A DNA stretch of 64,000 bases, taken from assembly GCA_938017825.1 (NCBI GenBank), contig CALIJE010000015.1, positions 1 through 64,000 on the forward strand. The letters are read 5' to 3'. Positions 61,341 to 64,000 of the stretch are shown piece after piece. Below the pieces are notes generated by a model. The model saw only the letters and a list, made by a program, of their open reading frames with translations, had not been told where the DNA came from and ran no database searches. The translations under genes and the position numbers were made by a program. This stretch comes from an uncultured Flavobacteriaceae bacterium. GTDB lineage: Bacteria > Bacteroidota > Bacteroidia > Flavobacteriales > Flavobacteriaceae. The number at the start of each line of letters is the position of its first letter. Position 1 is the first letter of the stretch.

Positions 61341-61835
61341 GTGAACAAACAACTGGAGCATCAATTTGTGACCGAACTTGAGAACAATCAAAATATTGTT
61401 CACAAAGTCTGCACATTGTACACCAATAATCGCGATGCCCATAATGACCTATTTCAGGAAATCACCATCCAGCTCTGGAAAGCATACCCCAAATTTCGAG
61501 GGGATAGCAAATTTAGTACATGGATGTATCGTGTTGCCTTAAATACGGCCATTACGCTGTATAGAAAGTCAAAACGCCGCATACAAACACAGGATTATGA
61601 CTCCGTAATTTTTAAGATAAAAGCCGACGAATATGATGAGACCGAAGAGCAACAGTTAAAACTGATGTACAAGGCCGTAAAACAATTGAATGATATTGAT
61701 AAGGCCTTGGTCTTTCTTTATTTAGAGGACAAGAACTATGCTGAAATATCAGAAACTCTTGGTATTTCTGAAGTAAATGCCCGGGTAAAGATGAACCGCA
61801 TAAAAACAAAATTGAGAACCATACTGAATCCCTAG
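61341..61835 (+). CDS. ECF-type RNA polymerase sigma-70 factor (second)
   Basis: A 164-residue sigma factor from GTG 61341. Region 2 is RDAHNDLFQEITIQLWKAYPKF plus STWMYRVALNTAITLYRK; region 4 is YAEISETLGISEVNARVKMNRIK. GTG is preferred because the sequence immediately upstream is not coding and MNKQLEHQFVTELENNQ is family-like. The membrane protein gene starts three bases after its stop, so the pair forms a sigma/regulator unit. This is a different branch from the sigma factor at 484. Confidence 0.93.
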   Translation: MNKQLEHQFVTELENNQNIVHKVCTLYTNNRDAHNDLFQEITIQLWKAYPKFRGDSKFSTWMYRVALNTAITLYRKSKRRIQTQDYDSVIFKIKADEYDETEEQQLKLMYKAVKQLNDIDKALVFLYLEDKNYAEISETLGISEVNARVKMNRIKTKLRTILNP

Positions 61836-61838
61836 GAT

Positions 61839-62489
61839 ATGATGGACGAATTGGATTTATTAAAAAAAGACTGGCAGACAAAAGAGGGCAACCTCCCTAA
61901 ATTGTCATATGATGAAATTCATAAGATGACTTGGAAAAAGTCATCCTCAATAGTGAAATGGATTTTGATTATAAGTGTTCTGGAGTTGGTCTTGCCGAAT
62001 TTACTGGTGCTTCTCTTTGTAGGAACCGACGATTGGTCAAATAATGATCTGGGATTGATGGCCAACTATTACCTAGGCTTCAATATTCTGTATTACGCTA
62101 TTGTTCTGTACTTCATTTATCAGTTTTATAGAAGGTATAAGGAAATATCAGTACTCGACAATTCAAAAAACTTGATGCGGAAAATCATCAAAACACGGAA
62201 AACGGTAAAACATTATGTCATTTTTTGTTTGGCCATGATTCTTGTATTCTTTGCCTTTTTTATTGTTAGCTTTTATGTGGATGATAATATTCTTCTAAGC
62301 ATTGAGGGTATTGCAGAAAAAGCTGAGAAAGTTCCTCTTGAGAAGATTAAATATGCGGCAGTCTGGGTTTTTGCCCTTGGGGGTATCGCCTTCGCCGTAT
62401 TTATGGGAGGCGTTTACTTTTTACTCTATGGATTATTGCTTCGAAAGCTAAAAGTGAATTATAGTGAATTGAAGCGCTTGGAAGTCTAA
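61839..62489 (+). CDS. Multi-pass membrane protein partner of the sigma factor
   Basis: A 216-residue protein with an N-terminal cytoplasmic helix (MMDELDLLKKDWQTKEGNLP) and four membrane helices (SSIVKWILIISVLELVLPNLLV, LGFNILYYAIVLYFIYQF, YVIFCLAMILVFFAFFIVSFY, AVWVFALGGIAFAVFMGGVYF). Proteins with this leader pattern follow ECF sigma genes in Flavobacteriia and are presumed to restrain them from the membrane. No zinc motif. Function otherwise unknown. Confidence 0.75.
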   Translation: MMDELDLLKKDWQTKEGNLPKLSYDEIHKMTWKKSSSIVKWILIISVLELVLPNLLVLLFVGTDDWSNNDLGLMANYYLGFNILYYAIVLYFIYQFYRRYKEISVLDNSKNLMRKIIKTRKTVKHYVIFCLAMILVFFAFFIVSFYVDDNILLSIEGIAEKAEKVPLEKIKYAAVWVFALGGIAFAVFMGGVYFLLYGLLLRKLKVNYSELKRLEV

Positions 62490-63299
62490 TCAGGTCGTAT
62501 TCCTGAATTTTCGAAGTTTGTTTTCCTCTTCCAATGCTGCAAGTTCATTTTGTGGAATAACCTTCAGAAACGAAGGATGTTGTTCGATAGCGTACTCCAA
62601 TTTTTCGATGATCGCGTCGAACGATTCTTCTTCATAGTCAATGTCGAGAGGCTCTTTAATTACCATCGATTGCAAGATGCCTTTTTTCTTAATTCTCAAG
62701 CCCTTTTTATCAAAAGAACGTCGAAAGCCGTCGATGACCACTGGCACTACTATTGGTTTGTATTTCTTAATGATATGGGCAGTTCCTTTTCGCAAAGGTT
62801 TCCATGGTGTGGTGGTACCTTGGGGAAAAGTGATGACCCAACCATCTTCCAATGCCCTTCCGATATTCGAAATATCGCTCATCTTAACCTGACGATTAAC
62901 ATCCTTTCCTTCAGAACGCCAAGTGCGCTCCACGCTAATAGAACCTACATAGGCCAAAATTTTGGTCAATAAATTCTTCTTCATTGTTTCGGCTGCGGCG
63001 ATATAATATATGTTCAATTTGGGATGCCATAAATACCCAATACCTTTTATACTGTCGTTCCTGCCTTTTAAGCTCGCATTAAATACGTGGAACATGGCGA
63101 CCACATCGGCAAAATAGGTTTGGTGGTTGCTCACAAACAGGACATTCTTATCCGGCAGCTTACGAATAACCTCCGAACCCTCTATCTCAAGTCGATTAAA
63201 CTGCTTATAGCGGGCATGCGTCACCAGACCCAAGAAACGGATGAGGAATTTTTTTAAAAAAAGAATATGACCAAAAGGGTTTTCCTTGAATATGCCCAT
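62490..63299 (-). CDS. PlsC-like 1-acyl-glycerol-3-phosphate acyltransferase
   Basis: A 269-residue acyltransferase. FVSNHQTYFADVVAMF is the catalytic block, but its His and Asp are separated by five residues instead of the usual four (HQTYFAD), and WVITFPQGTTTPWKPLRKGTAHI supplies the substrate-binding FPEG-like block (here FPQG). VVPVVIDGFRRSF is the final conserved strand. It would acylate a lysophospholipid or a related glycerol acceptor in the membrane. It is tail-to-tail with the sigma-unit membrane gene (adjacent stops). Confidence 0.9.
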   Translation of the reverse strand: MGIFKENPFGHILFLKKFLIRFLGLVTHARYKQFNRLEIEGSEVIRKLPDKNVLFVSNHQTYFADVVAMFHVFNASLKGRNDSIKGIGYLWHPKLNIYYIAAAETMKKNLLTKILAYVGSISVERTWRSEGKDVNRQVKMSDISNIGRALEDGWVITFPQGTTTPWKPLRKGTAHIIKKYKPIVVPVVIDGFRRSFDKKGLRIKKKGILQSMVIKEPLDIDYEEESFDAIIEKLEYAIEQHPSFLKVIPQNELAALEEENKLRKFRNTT

Positions 63300-63356
63300 A
63301 GAGCGCTAAAATACGAATTAGGTGGTACGAAATACAATTTCAGATTATAAATAGAA

Positions 63357-63998
63357 CTAAAACAGCTGTTTGAGCAACTCTCTAAGCTCGCTTAACATCA
63401 TCGCCGTTGCCCCCCAAACCGTATGCCCATTCAATTGGTATGCCGGTACCTCCACATTCTCTGCATAAGAGGTACTCATTTTTTGGGTAAAAAGATTGTT
63501 ATCATCCATAAAATCCCTGAAGGTAACCTCTACCAATGCTTCAACTTCTTCCTCTTGAATTTTAAAAATGGGTTTGCTCTTGCAAACCCCTAAAAATGGC
63601 CAAACTTCGAAATTGCTAGGCGGTATGTATACCATGCTCAGGGCCTTTAAAACATCTATTTCAGATACAGCCACTCCAACTTCCTCTTCAGTTTCCCTTA
63701 AAGCGGTCATCATTATAGAATCATCGACCTTCTCGCTTTTGCCACCAGGAAATGCAATTTGATTTGAATGTACACCCTTATATGTTTTTCTTAGAATAAG
63801 CAGCAAATGGGTAATTTGTTCATCATCTGGATAAAAAAGTGCCATTACCCCAGCTTGTTTCGCTTTCTTTTTTTGGACTCTTAGGGCCTCAAGCTCCCTT
63901 ACTCGAAACGCAGGTGCCATTTTAAAATGGGAAGCTTCTCCGGGTAGCGGTAGATTTTTTATTTTTGAAAGGTTTTGTAAAAAGAAGTCGAAATCCAT
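63357..63998 (-). CDS. Nudix hydrolase, CoA-pyrophosphatase (NudL) type
   Basis: A 213-residue Nudix protein. The box reads FPGGKSEKVDDSIMMTALRE then TEEEVG, with Asp where the classical box has the first Glu, as in the CoA-pyrophosphatase group; the preceding LLLILRKTYKGVHSNQIAFPGG is the UPF0035 signature of NudL. It hydrolyses CoA or oxidised CoA to 3',5'-ADP and phosphopantetheine. The gene starts at 63998, so it is complete. Confidence 0.9.
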   Translation of the reverse strand: MDFDFFLQNLSKIKNLPLPGEASHFKMAPAFRVRELEALRVQKKKAKQAGVMALFYPDDEQITHLLLILRKTYKGVHSNQIAFPGGKSEKVDDSIMMTALRETEEEVGVAVSEIDVLKALSMVYIPPSNFEVWPFLGVCKSKPIFKIQEEEVEALVEVTFRDFMDDNNLFTQKMSTSYAENVEVPAYQLNGHTVWGATAMMLSELRELLKQLF

Positions 63999-64000
63999 GT

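Overview
The window is chromosomal DNA from a marine-type member of the Flavobacteriaceae (Bacteroidota); I cannot fix the genus. The evidence is low-GC coding DNA, start codons without Shine-Dalgarno sequences, repeated TAnnTTTG -7 promoter elements, type IX secretion sorting domains, a PorP/SprF protein, DUF5606, DUF4097 and GIN-domain proteins, and a dense set of glycan-active enzymes. There are no tRNA or rRNA genes, no insertion sequence, no CRISPR array and no prophage that I can see; almost everything is intact chromosomal coding sequence.

Layout. 1-3500: the start of a secreted galactose-oxidase-like gene (cut by the window edge), then a four-gene unit of sigma factor, anti-sigma-like membrane protein, DUF4097 protein and GIN-domain (SGSGD repeat) protein, closed by a bidirectional terminator. 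3500-8250: one 1571-residue secreted protein joining a sugar-dehydrogenase propeller, a diheme cytochrome region, three PA14 and two Ig-like domains and a type IX sorting domain. 8400-15100: MFS transporter, M48 lipoprotein protease, GH31 alpha-glucosidase and GlgB branching enzyme. 15260-17300: collagen-like lipoprotein, MsrB and MazG. 17540-19560: a small cysteine-rich cluster (thioredoxin-like protein, secreted protein of unknown function, DUF2024, MarR regulator) in which a palindrome TTAGGAxTCCTAA recurs in front of three units; this is the best candidate for an undescribed regulatory system here. 19570-29330: DUF5916 outer-membrane protein, aquaglyceroporin, esterase, SGNH hydrolase, GH20 hexosaminidase and a TolB-propeller/amidohydrolase fusion.

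29450-31850 is housekeeping (DUF5606, Def, RuvX, DapD). 31950-37190 is a glycosyltransferase block (two paralogous GT2, a GT9 heptosyltransferase-like protein, a further GT2, a divergent glycosyltransferase and a methyltransferase), probably for a surface glycolipid or polysaccharide. 37200-39230 holds TsaC/Sua5 and the CCA-adding enzyme. 39230-39810 is a long non-coding gap with a perfect 22-bp palindrome and a possible 38-residue ORF. 39810-47360 is a T9SS module: a giant thrombospondin-type-3-repeat surface protein with type B sorting domain, PorP/SprF and an OmpA-family protein. 47480-55960 mixes heme A synthase, a pRiA4b-like protein, a nucleoid-associated protein, lipoamide dehydrogenase, small membrane proteins, an MDR dehydrogenase, a Crp/Fnr regulator, AroQ and an outer-membrane barrel. 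56250-64000 has XerD, a YhhN protein, a GH13 alpha-glucosidase, an M20 peptidase, a second sigma/membrane-protein pair, a PlsC-like acyltransferase and a Nudix hydrolase.

Working together: the alpha-glucan enzymes (GH31, GlgB, GH13) handle storage or dietary glucans; the 22-26 kb group looks like uptake and deacetylation/cleavage of amino-sugar glycans; the two sigma units and the MarR cluster are the visible regulatory circuits; two very large T9SS cargo proteins are the main investment in cell-surface or secreted function.
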